Source of the DNA: Desulfuromonadales bacterium C00003068
GTDB taxonomy: Bacteria; Desulfobacterota; Desulfuromonadia; Desulfuromonadales; Desulfuromonadaceae
Length of the DNA: 6,105 nt
Direction of reading: 5' to 3'
Assembly (NCBI GenBank): GCA_001751155.1
Contig: MAXR01000199.1
Location: forward strand, 1-6,105
A program made the translations under genes and the position numbers. Position 1 is the stretch's first letter; every line of letters begins with the position of its first letter. Of this stretch, positions 1 to 4,568 are shown piece after piece. The notes under the pieces are model-generated. The model was given only the letters and a program-made list of their open reading frames with translations. It was not told where the DNA came from and searched no databases.

Positions 1-682
1 TTTTACCCGCCACCCGAGACATCAAATCGCGTCGATTTTCACGTTGATCCATGAATAGACCAGTATTAAGTCCTTCCGCCAAGGTCACCTGATAGGTCAA
101 ATCATTTTCCAACACCTGATAAATATTAGGCGCCGCAACCCCACAGAGTAATCGGCTATAACGCTTTGAACCTTTCTTTTCGAGTTCCCGAGTTTTCTGC
201 GGGCGGAACTTTTCATAAATCCCAGCAGGATTGAAAACCGATTGCAGGGCCTTAACAATCATCGGAACATAGCGATCCCAACTTGCCGTGTACAGCTGAA
301 TCATTAAATAATCATCGTAACGCTCGATAGTTAAACCCGGCAAGCCATCCCCTTCACCATTCACCACCCGATAAGCATTCGTCCCATCGAGATCGACATG
401 GTGGCGGCGCAACGCTTCGGCTGACTTGATTTTCTTTTCAAACCATTGAGAATCAAGCGTATCAATTTCAGTCGCCACGACCCGAGCGACGATTCGATCT
501 TCATCCCGCAAAGCAGTGGCTATCACTTCACCCGATTCCGACACTAAAGATATCAAATCACCCACGTCGCCTGCTGGCCACTGCTGAGTAAAACGATCTT
601 TTAACACCCAGGGGTGTCCCAGCTTCAACATTTGAACCGTTTGTTTACCAACAATGCAGCTTTGCTTATCATGTAACGCCAT
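1..682 (-). CDS. RlmI-type (COG1092) class I SAM-dependent rRNA methyltransferase, N-terminal part only
   Basis: The family methylates C5 of a cytosine in 23S rRNA (RlmI acts on C1962), in the cytoplasm, using S-adenosylmethionine. The visible 227 residues begin MALHDKQSC. Residues about 8-75 look like a PUA RNA-binding domain, with HPWV at 23-26 and an R-I-V-A-R-V strand at 63-68. The EEHEE linker domain follows, with the family signatures NGEGDGLPGLTIERY (108-122) and TGLFMDQRENR (207-217). The Rossmann methyltransferase domain and its catalytic cysteine lie beyond the left edge, so activity cannot be judged; family members are about 390-400 residues. The start at 682 is the only reasonable one: an in-frame TGA lies a few codons upstream. 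Its Shine-Dalgarno is weak (TGGAAAATAA before ATG). It is divergent from the gene at 958. Seen: both signatures. Family knowledge: function. The exact paralogue is uncertain. Confidence 0.88.
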   Translation of the reverse strand, partial: MALHDKQSCIVGKQTVQMLKLGHPWVLKDRFTQQWPAGDVGDLISLVSESGEVIATALRDEDRIVARVVATEIDTLDSQWFEKKIKSAEALRRHHVDLDGTNAYRVVNGEGDGLPGLTIERYDDYLMIQLYTASWDRYVPMIVKALQSVFNPAGIYEKFRPQKTRELEKKGSKRYSRLLCGVAAPNIYQVLENDLTYQVTLAEGLNTGLFMDQRENRRDLMSRVAGK

Positions 683-744
683 ATTTATTTTCCATTCACT
701 TCAGATTAAATTTAAACAAAAAGCACTCCAACTAATTCTCAAGA

Positions 745-774
745 ATGATACTATCACCAAAATTGTCCTGACAA
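745..774 (-). promoter_or_regulatory. Candidate sigma70 promoter for the rRNA methyltransferase gene
   Basis: Read on the minus strand, TTGTCA (774-769; 5 of 6 to TTGACA), an 18-bp spacer and TATCAT (750-745; 5 of 6 to TATAAT) would start transcription near 738. That gives a leader of roughly 55 nt before the ATG at 682. The -35 is embedded in a perfect inverted repeat, TTGTC-ct-GACAA (763-774). Found by eye; there is no experimental support. Confidence 0.45.
763..774. promoter_or_regulatory. Perfect short palindrome TTGTC-N2-GACAA overlapping the candidate -35
   Basis: A 5-bp perfect inverted repeat with a 2-bp centre lies exactly over the -35 hexamer of the candidate minus-strand promoter. 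That is a plausible position for a repressor operator. It is short enough to arise by chance, and no binding protein can be named. Confidence 0.25.
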
Positions 775-780
775 AGTCAA

Positions 781-826
781 AAATAGATGGTCTCGCAAAA
801 ACGAAATAGATGGCTAAGCAAAAACT
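781..826. repeat. 23-bp tandem direct duplication at the left end of the palindromic element
   Basis: Two adjacent 23-bp units (781-803 and 804-826) both begin AAATAGATGG and share GCAAAAAC, agreeing at 18 of 23 positions. Only the second copy is symmetric with the right terminal repeat (920-935) about the element's centre near 872. The first copy therefore looks like an added duplication of the left end, caused by slippage, nested insertion or a fragment of another copy. Confidence 0.65.
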
Positions 827-935
827 TCGTCCCCCAAGGCGTAGTGGTTGTTCAAGGGGGAAGGCATACATGTTGTATGTCGAAGTCTTGAACAAACGCT
901 GCAACGCAGGTGGGCGGACTTTTTGCGACGCCATC
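786..935. repeat. MITE/REP-like palindromic element with terminal inverted repeats
   Basis: Outer arms GATGGTCTCGCAAAAA (786-801) and TTTTTGCGACGCCATC (920-935) are inverted repeats matching at 14 of 16 positions. A second left copy, GATGGCTAAGCAAAAA (809-824), is exactly symmetric with the right arm about position 872. Inside are perfect nested arms TTGTTCAAG (848-856) with CTTGAACAA (887-895). At the core is CATACA-TGT-TGTATG (865-879). An alternative pairing is CCCCC (831-835) with GGGGG (856-860). The whole can fold as a long imperfect hairpin and has no convincing protein. It ends 11 bp before the Shine-Dalgarno of the gene at 958, so it probably lies in that gene's leader or promoter region. 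From memory, similar elements framed by GCAAAAA and TTTTTGCG ends are dispersed in Desulfuromonadales genomes. That identification is inference; the symmetry is seen directly. Confidence 0.7.
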
Positions 936-946
936 AAAAAAGAAAC

Positions 947-952
947 AAGGAG
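947..952 (+). promoter_or_regulatory. Shine-Dalgarno AAGGAG deciding the start at 958
   Basis: AAGGAG lies 5 nt before ATG 958. An in-frame ATG at 910 would begin translation inside the palindromic element and has no comparable ribosome-binding site, so the shorter product is preferred. Confidence 0.8.
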
Positions 953-957
953 CACCT

Positions 958-1641
958 ATGAACCAAGCACCACAAACACAAGCTGAACAAAAGATTGAAC
1001 AGCTATTAAGTCAACTCGAACCAGGAAGTGAACGTTACCGCATCCTAAGCTCAGCTAAACAATTTAAATCATCATGGGTTGATCTCGGCCAACAACTCCA
1101 AGAGGTTCGTCGTGACCGCCTCTATGTACAATGGGGATATGAATGTTTCGAGGACTATTGCAGCCGCGAAATCCGTATCCGGCGACAAACTGCCGATAAG
1201 TTGACGATGGCATACCACTATTTAGAACAAAAAAATCCGGCACTGATCTCACAAAATGACAACCTAAATCCACTGCCCGACTTTCGTTCCATCGACCTAC
1301 TTCTTCAAGCCGATGCAGATAAGAACTTCAACACTGATCAACAGCAAGAGCTTCACAATGCTGTTTTCGAAGGCAAACTCAGTCACCCAACCATCGCCAA
1401 ACGATTTAAAGAGATGTCAATGGAGGTTGCGGATCAAGCCGTTCGCCAACGCGCTGAGTTTAAAAGCGCCCTCAGTGCTGCACGACGACTACAATCGGCA
1501 ATAGGAGGGTTACCCGATGAATTTCTCGGACAAGAATTAAATCTAATCCCACTCATCGAATCTCTTGAGCAAGCCGTTGAACTGCTCGAACCACAAACGA
1601 TTGAAACAACAAACCAAAATGTTCAAACTCAAGCCAACTAA
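958..1641 (+). CDS. Conserved hypothetical protein, mostly helical, possibly nucleic-acid-binding
   Basis: 227 residues, hydrophilic, no signal peptide or membrane segment, so probably cytoplasmic. The start at 958 is chosen for its strong Shine-Dalgarno. The most distinctive part is residues 37-90. It has FKSSW (37-41), YVQWGYECFEDYC (56-68) and then a basic helix EIRIRRQTADKL (71-82). The pattern of W-G-Y-x-x-F-x-x-Y-C followed by a basic helix resembles, from memory, uncharacterised proteins of Deltaproteobacteria. The arrangement suggests a helix-turn-helix-like fold, but I cannot assign a named domain. Residues 125-180 are helical and charged. The tail from about 210 is Gln/Thr/Asn-rich and probably disordered. 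The Crp/Fnr regulator follows after 35 bp on the same strand, so the two are probably co-transcribed. I see no convincing promoter upstream. The palindromic element fills much of the region before the gene. Function unknown. Confidence 0.8.
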   Translation: MNQAPQTQAEQKIEQLLSQLEPGSERYRILSSAKQFKSSWVDLGQQLQEVRRDRLYVQWGYECFEDYCSREIRIRRQTADKLTMAYHYLEQKNPALISQNDNLNPLPDFRSIDLLLQADADKNFNTDQQQELHNAVFEGKLSHPTIAKRFKEMSMEVADQAVRQRAEFKSALSAARRLQSAIGGLPDEFLGQELNLIPLIESLEQAVELLEPQTIETTNQNVQTQAN

Positions 1642-1676
1642 TATCTTTGTGCTTTTAAAGAGGATAATTATCCAAC

Positions 1677-2342
1677 ATGGAAAAAAAACATGCTGTTAAG
1701 CTTTTCCTGCAAACCTTTTTTGGTGACGCAGAAGATCCTCGTTTTAACTTTATCGAGCAGATTAGTCGCTTCGAAACCATCAATAAAAAACAACTTCTTT
1801 TTTCAGAAGGGGAACAAGGGAGTGAATTCTACTTTCTTGCTTCGGGTAAAATAAAACTATTTCGCTCCACAAGCGATGGCAAAGAAGCCACGATCCGCTT
1901 CATCGCCTCTGGTGAATATTTTGCAGAGATTTTATTGCAGCTTAAAGGTCGCTATCCTGTCAGCTCCATCGCCATAGAGCCTTCTGAGCTTCTCGCAATT
2001 GATGCAAAAAAAATGCTGCAACACATTGAACAAAATCCTGATGTAGCGATGCATTTCATTGGCGCTTTATCACAACGAATTAAATACTTACTTGGTATGG
2101 TTGAACAGTTAACCCTTGCCGACATTCGCCAACGATTCATTAATTACTTGCTTGCCTTACGCGACAAAAGCCCCACCAACCGAATTGAACTACCTGCACC
2201 CAAAGGGGAAATTGCTCTACTTTTGGGAACAACACCTGAAACATTTTCCCGTTTACTAAAAAAACTGGCGGCTGAAGGTGCAATTGAACTTAAGGGACGA
2301 ACAATTATCCTTTGCGGCGACTTGTCCACACCAAACAAATAA
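1677..2342 (+). CDS. Crp/Fnr-family transcriptional regulator
   Basis: A 221-residue cytoplasmic DNA-binding regulator. The N-terminal cNMP-binding-like beta-roll is about residues 22-115, with LLFSEGEQGSEFYFLASGKI at 40-59 and a GEYFAE turn at 79-84. A long dimerisation helix spans about 117-160. The C-terminal winged helix-turn-helix is about 172-213, with recognition helix TTPETFSRLLKKL (185-197). The E188-x-x-S191-R192 arrangement is the one that reads TTGAT half-sites in FNR-type proteins. FNR's N-terminal cysteine cluster is absent; the only cysteine is C213. The CRP cAMP-contact pattern (G-E then R-S) is not conserved clearly, so neither an iron-sulfur cluster nor cAMP is supported as signal. 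A DNR/NNR-like (NO or heme) subgroup is possible but is inference. AGAGGA at 1659-1664 is 12 nt from the ATG, a longish spacing. It forms a likely operon with the gene at 958. Confidence 0.92.
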   Translation: MEKKHAVKLFLQTFFGDAEDPRFNFIEQISRFETINKKQLLFSEGEQGSEFYFLASGKIKLFRSTSDGKEATIRFIASGEYFAEILLQLKGRYPVSSIAIEPSELLAIDAKKMLQHIEQNPDVAMHFIGALSQRIKYLLGMVEQLTLADIRQRFINYLLALRDKSPTNRIELPAPKGEIALLLGTTPETFSRLLKKLAAEGAIELKGRTIILCGDLSTPNK

Positions 2343-2357
2343 AAGAGTGATATCAGC

Positions 2358-2549
2358 ATGCGATTCAGTCTGTTATTGACAATAATAGCTACCATGCTCA
2401 ACCCAACAACTGCTCAGGCTAAAATTTATCACTATTTTAGCACCCCTTCAACATCGACTACAAAACCAACTCATCATATGGCAATAATTCAAAAAAAAAG
2501 AGCAACGAAACTTCGTTGCTCTTTTTTGCATATTTTATACTTTCCCTAA
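2358..2549 (+). pseudogene. Small signal-peptide ORF running through a terminator; possible remnant
   Basis: 63 codons starting 15 nt after the regulator's stop, preceded by a modest GAGTGA (2345-2350). The first 21 residues form a convincing signal peptide: MR, then the hydrophobic SLLLTIIATML, then NPTTAQA with probable cleavage before KIYHY. After cleavage the KIYHYFSTPST stretch recalls the start of periplasmic DUF4124/lytic-transglycosylase proteins (typically IYRYVDENG followed by a threonine/asparagine-proline segment), here apparently short of several residues. From about codon 46 the frame reads through the terminator hairpin, giving basic then hydrophobic sequence, and the stop (2547-2549) lies beyond the T-run. 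Transcripts ending at the terminator would have no stop codon. It could be a decayed gene left by deletion, a real tiny secreted peptide, or chance. I favour a remnant, with low confidence. Confidence 0.35.
2491..2527. terminator. Bidirectional intrinsic terminator between convergent genes
   Basis: The stem GAGCAACGAA (2500-2509) pairs perfectly with TTCGTTGCTC (2512-2521); in practice an 8-bp stem with an AAACTT loop is more likely. It is flanked by nine A (2491-2499) and six T (2522-2527), so it works in both directions. On the plus strand it ends the 958/Crp operon. On the minus strand it lies 23 nt after the stop of the winged-helix gene (2551). Confidence 0.93.
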
Positions 2550-2550
2550 A

Positions 2551-2934
2551 CTAGACTGGAAATAATCGGTACGAATTACCAACCTTTTCCCGTTTTAAAA
2601 CGTTTTCCTTGTCTAGCTGTAATAAAGTAGACTGAAGTTGTTTGCGATTCTCATGTGGAAACAACTTATATAACTCAACTTGAAGAATTCCAGGGTTTCC
2701 CAATACACGTTGCAATACCCGCCATGTCAAAGCATTGTGCTCAGGCTCTTCAGCTACAATTTCTTCAGCTACAATTTCTTCAGCTACAACCTCTTCAGCT
2801 ACAACCTCTTCAGCTACAACCTCTTCAGCTACAACCTCTTCAGCAGAAGAGTGACTAACAGAATCTCGACTTTTATAGTAGAAAAAAGAACCTAAGCCCC
2901 CAACCACTAAAAAAACAAAAAGAAAATCCCCCAT
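2551..2934 (-). CDS. Small membrane-anchored protein with AEEVV repeats and a winged-helix-like domain
   Basis: 127 residues from the ATG at 2934, chosen because AGGAG (2946-2942) is 7 nt upstream. An ATG at 2955 would put the Shine-Dalgarno inside the gene. Residues 3-20 form one transmembrane helix; K21 and R23 follow it, so the positive-inside rule predicts an outside N-terminus and a cytoplasmic remainder. Residues 31-63 are AEEVV/AEEIV pentapeptides, a highly acidic spacer. Residues about 68-125 resemble a winged helix: NPGILQVELYKLF (80-92), NRKQLQSTLLQLDKENVLKR (96-115) and the wing strand GNSYRLFP (119-126). This is the usual sequence pattern of a wHTH where an Arg/Lys-rich helix precedes L-x-x-L-x-x-x-x-x-L-x-R. 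It could be a membrane-tethered DNA-binding protein or a protein-interaction wing domain. No named family recognised. The bidirectional terminator lies just downstream. Confidence 0.75.
   Translation of the reverse strand: MGDFLFVFLVVGGLGSFFYYKSRDSVSHSSAEEVVAEEVVAEEVVAEEVVAEEIVAEEIVAEEPEHNALTWRVLQRVLGNPGILQVELYKLFPHENRKQLQSTLLQLDKENVLKREKVGNSYRLFPV
2746..2844. repeat. 15-bp in-frame minisatellite, about 6.6 units
   Basis: Plus-strand unit CTCTTCAGCTACAAC occurs as six full near-identical units (2746-2835) and a partial one (2836-2844). Units vary only at the first and last positions (C or T), which changes Val to Ile. Because the unit is a multiple of three, copy changes alter the acidic AEEVV linker without breaking the frame. 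The near identity points to recent expansion by slippage or recombination. Confidence 0.95.
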
Positions 2935-2941
2935 AAACATT

Positions 2942-2946
2942 CTCCT
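2942..2946 (-). promoter_or_regulatory. Shine-Dalgarno AGGAG deciding the start at 2934
   Basis: Read on the minus strand, AGGAG is followed by AATGTTT and the ATG at 2934, a 7-nt spacing. The ATG at 2940 is too close (1 nt) and the ATG at 2955 is upstream of the site. Confidence 0.7.
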
Positions 2947-2987
2947 AACAATCATTGCACTTCATCAACAAACACTTAAAACGACAT

Positions 2988-3014
2988 ATTATAATAAACC
3001 AGCAATTAAGTCAG
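2988..3014 (-). promoter_or_regulatory. Weak candidate promoter for the winged-helix gene
   Basis: A perfect -10 TATAAT (2993-2988 on the minus strand) lies 54 nt before the start at 2934. The best -35 is CTGACT (3014-3009), 4 of 6, at a short 15-bp spacing. The rest of the 134-bp gap (2935-3068) holds no other gene or hairpin that I can see. If active, this promoter would make the winged-helix gene independent of the zinc-ribbon gene. Confidence 0.3.
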
Positions 3015-3068
3015 GCTAAAAATATGGCTTCACTTTATACCTTATCATGTTCACGAACCATCAATCAC

Positions 3069-3377
3069 CTATTTTTCAACAACATCACCCTGTTTAAACC
3101 ACATTTCAAACCATGTTCTGTGGTCTTTTTGTGCCAACAGTTTCAAGTCATTTTCACCAAGCCAAACACCACCACACGACGGACATTGATCCAAAGGTAC
3201 GCCATGAAAGGTTACAGCTTGAATCGGTTCACTACATTTAGGGCAGCGATTATGACTCAACTCGCGAACTAACTGCTCATGTTCGTGAACTTGCTTGTCG
3301 ATTCGGTTTTTTTTCTCTAATTCATAGATATACTGATTTTCGAATGCGTTTTCACGTTCTTTCCATGCATCTTTCAT
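3069..3377 (-). CDS. TFIIB-type zinc-ribbon protein (zf-TFIIB family)
   Basis: 102 residues, with no signal peptide or membrane segment. Residues 5-40 are charged and helical, probably a coiled coil. The zinc ribbon follows: CPKC (45-48), then FHGVPLDQCPSCGGVWLGENDLKLLA (57-82) containing C65-x-x-C68. The four cysteines and the C-P-x-C-G-G-V-W-L signature with an acidic residue and leucines after it are typical of zf-TFIIB proteins. Their partners and functions are mostly unknown. The tail (83-102) is Trp/Phe-rich with two WF dipeptides and may be an interaction surface. The Shine-Dalgarno is excellent: GGAGG at 3388-3384, 6 nt from ATG 3377. It lies 89 bp after the Cas6-like gene on the same strand, with its own candidate promoter in the gap. 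No role can be assigned from sequence. Confidence 0.85.
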   Translation of the reverse strand: MKDAWKERENAFENQYIYELEKKNRIDKQVHEHEQLVRELSHNRCPKCSEPIQAVTFHGVPLDQCPSCGGVWLGENDLKLLAQKDHRTWFEMWFKQGDVVEK

Positions 3378-3424
3378 AGTGCACCTCCACTATTATAGAA
3401 ATAAACGAAAGCCGATTTATTTAC

Positions 3425-3452
3425 AGTATACAAGAACACTTTTAATTAGCAA
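3425..3452 (-). promoter_or_regulatory. Candidate sigma70 promoter for the zinc-ribbon gene
   Basis: On the minus strand, TTGCTA (3452-3447; 4 of 6), a 16-bp spacer and TATACT (3430-3425; 5 of 6) would start transcription near 3418, giving a leader of about 40 nt. It lies in the gap after the Cas6-like gene, so the two genes may not depend on one transcript. No terminator hairpin is visible between them. Confidence 0.45.
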
Positions 3453-3466
3453 CAGCACCTTAATCC

Positions 3467-4420
3467 CTAACCCTTAAATTCATATGGCACAACCCGGTAG
3501 CGGCCAGCGCCATAAGCAGCGTTTTTTCCTAAATTCATTAAACTACCAAGGTATAAGTATGGAACAAGATCAATCAATGCCGAACCATAAAGATCAATAG
3601 AACCCTCGACGCCACCCAAGGCAAGATTACGATCAACTCCTTGTAGTTCACGCCAATCATTCCACTTCAGATCATTTTTCTGAGTCTCAACAGAACCGGC
3701 CATTGCTAACAAAGCCTGTGCATCGACATCTAAATCTAAACAACAATGGGCATACAGCATCGAAGTTACTCGCCTTAAAATAAATGGAAAAATCAATTTA
3801 AAAGTTGGATAAAACATCGGCCGCTGCTTTACAATTAAACGTGATGGCATCAGAAACCGTAGTTGAATATGATCACACTCAAGAGCACAACTATTAAGCC
3901 ACCAATCTCCATCGCGGACAGGAACCATTAAGGCATTAAACGACTCACCTCTAGACCAAATTTTTTGCGGCTGACATGCAGAGTCTTCAGCATAAATTTC
4001 TACTACCTCAAATCTCCCAGCGTCGTGGCGTAACCCTGCCTTACCTAAAGCTTCAATAACCTGCGTCAGATCCTTAATAATTTCAAGATTTCCGCCCCAC
4101 ACGATGACGTTTAACGTCATCAAATCGCCCCGTTGATACGTAGCAACTTGACCATAATCAAAATGAAACACAAAGGCTGGGCTACTTTTTTGAAATTGAC
4201 GCTGAGCAACGGGATCACAGGAGAGTTCAGGTGAAAACAACCGCCCAAAACGGTTACATGTGCTTAAATTGTCCCCCATAAAGCAATAATTAGCTGCAGC
4301 ACGAAGTGAGCGCCTTATTCGGAGTAATGTGGCCAAATCAACCACTATCAACTCTGTGAAACGTAACTGAAATTGAAGCCTTACAAATTCAGCACGTTTA
4401 AATTGTGTACTCCCTGCCAT
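3467..4420 (-). CDS. Cas6-family (RAMP) CRISPR RNA endoribonuclease-like protein, solitary
   Basis: 317 residues. Cas6 cleaves CRISPR precursor RNA within the repeat; members have two ferredoxin-like RAMP folds and a C-terminal glycine-rich loop. The layout matches the PF10040-type Cas6. It has an N-terminal strand RLQFQLRF (14-21) and a region rich in C and LFSP (46-64). YQRGDLMTLNVIVWG (95-109) is the usual 'GD-x-h-x-h-x-hh-hG' segment. Next comes IEALGKAGLRHDAGRFEVVEIYAED (122-146). The family's FP-x-x-LRR-h-t-h pattern is at 211-221, W-N-D-W at 253-256, GGVEGSIDLYG (269-279), and the loop LGSLMNLGKNAAYGAGRY (291-308). Oddities: the His usually seen just before the GK turn is Asn296, and Gly after Lys299 is Asn300, so catalysis is uncertain. 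A good Shine-Dalgarno (AGGAAGG) lies 8 nt before ATG 4420. No CRISPR array or other cas gene lies in the window. It could be an orphan pre-crRNA processor acting in trans or a repurposed RNA-binding protein. Confidence 0.75.
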   Translation of the reverse strand: MAGSTQFKRAEFVRLQFQLRFTELIVVDLATLLRIRRSLRAAANYCFMGDNLSTCNRFGRLFSPELSCDPVAQRQFQKSSPAFVFHFDYGQVATYQRGDLMTLNVIVWGGNLEIIKDLTQVIEALGKAGLRHDAGRFEVVEIYAEDSACQPQKIWSRGESFNALMVPVRDGDWWLNSCALECDHIQLRFLMPSRLIVKQRPMFYPTFKLIFPFILRRVTSMLYAHCCLDLDVDAQALLAMAGSVETQKNDLKWNDWRELQGVDRNLALGGVEGSIDLYGSALIDLVPYLYLGSLMNLGKNAAYGAGRYRVVPYEFKG

Positions 4421-4457
4421 AACTTCAGCCTTCCTCTATATTGATAAGCGGCCCACA

Positions 4458-4486
4458 TTGCAATTTTGCTACTCTTTTGATACTGT
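4458..4486 (+). promoter_or_regulatory. Candidate sigma70 promoter for tgt
   Basis: TTGCAA (4458-4463; 4 of 6), a 17-bp spacer and an extended -10 TGA-TACTGT (4478-4486; hexamer only 3 of 6) would start transcription near 4493, leaving a leader of about 75 nt. An alternative -10 is TATAAA at 4487-4492. The 148-bp gap is shared with the divergent Cas6-like gene. Confidence 0.4.
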
Positions 4487-4531
4487 TATAAAAGACTTTG
4501 AATAAAGTCATCGACTTCTATTGTAGCAAAA
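4464..4531. repeat. 9-bp inverted repeat flanking the candidate tgt promoter start
   Basis: TTTTGCTAC (4464-4472) and GTAGCAAAA (4523-4531) are perfect inverted copies separated by 50 bp. Between them is a second small hairpin, GACTTT-GAAT-AAAGTC (4494-4509). They lie between the divergent Cas6-like and tgt genes. They might be paired operator half-sites allowing looping, or chance in AT-rich DNA. Confidence 0.35.
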
Positions 4532-4568
4532 CCAAACTAACTCTTTCACTGAAAAGACCCCAACTCTC

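Noticed and set aside
786..935. Transposase-encoding insertion sequence
   Set aside because: At 127-150 bp it is too short to encode a transposase and contains no such frame. At most it is a non-autonomous element.
701..955. Minus-strand open frame of 84 codons across the divergent intergenic region
   Set aside because: It reads through the palindromic element and the leader of the opposite gene. It has no ribosome-binding site and no recognisable protein.
910..957. An in-frame upstream ATG at 910 that would lengthen the hypothetical protein by 16 residues
   Set aside because: It lies inside the palindromic element and has no ribosome-binding site, whereas ATG 958 has AAGGAG at ideal spacing.
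1642..1676. Separate promoter for the Crp/Fnr gene
   Set aside because: The 35-bp gap has no convincing -35/-10 pair; co-transcription with the upstream gene is simpler.
2746..2844. Possible CRISPR array
   Set aside because: Units are 15 bp and directly contiguous without spacers, and they encode pentapeptides in frame. This is a coding minisatellite.
2655..2895. Two plus-strand frames across the 15-bp repeat giving LQLQ- or FSYN-rich proteins
   Set aside because: They are translations of the minisatellite in the opposite strand of a gene with a good Shine-Dalgarno and a non-repeat conserved-looking domain. Low-complexity frames arise automatically from the repeat.
2955..3272. Plus-strand open frame of 105 codons
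   Set aside because: It lies antisense to the zinc-ribbon gene, which has a clear four-cysteine motif and a strong Shine-Dalgarno. This frame has neither.
4493..4568. preQ1 riboswitch in the tgt leader
   Set aside because: The leader has a small hairpin and an A-rich stretch, but I cannot fit the preQ1-I or preQ1-II consensus, and no pseudoknot partner is evident.
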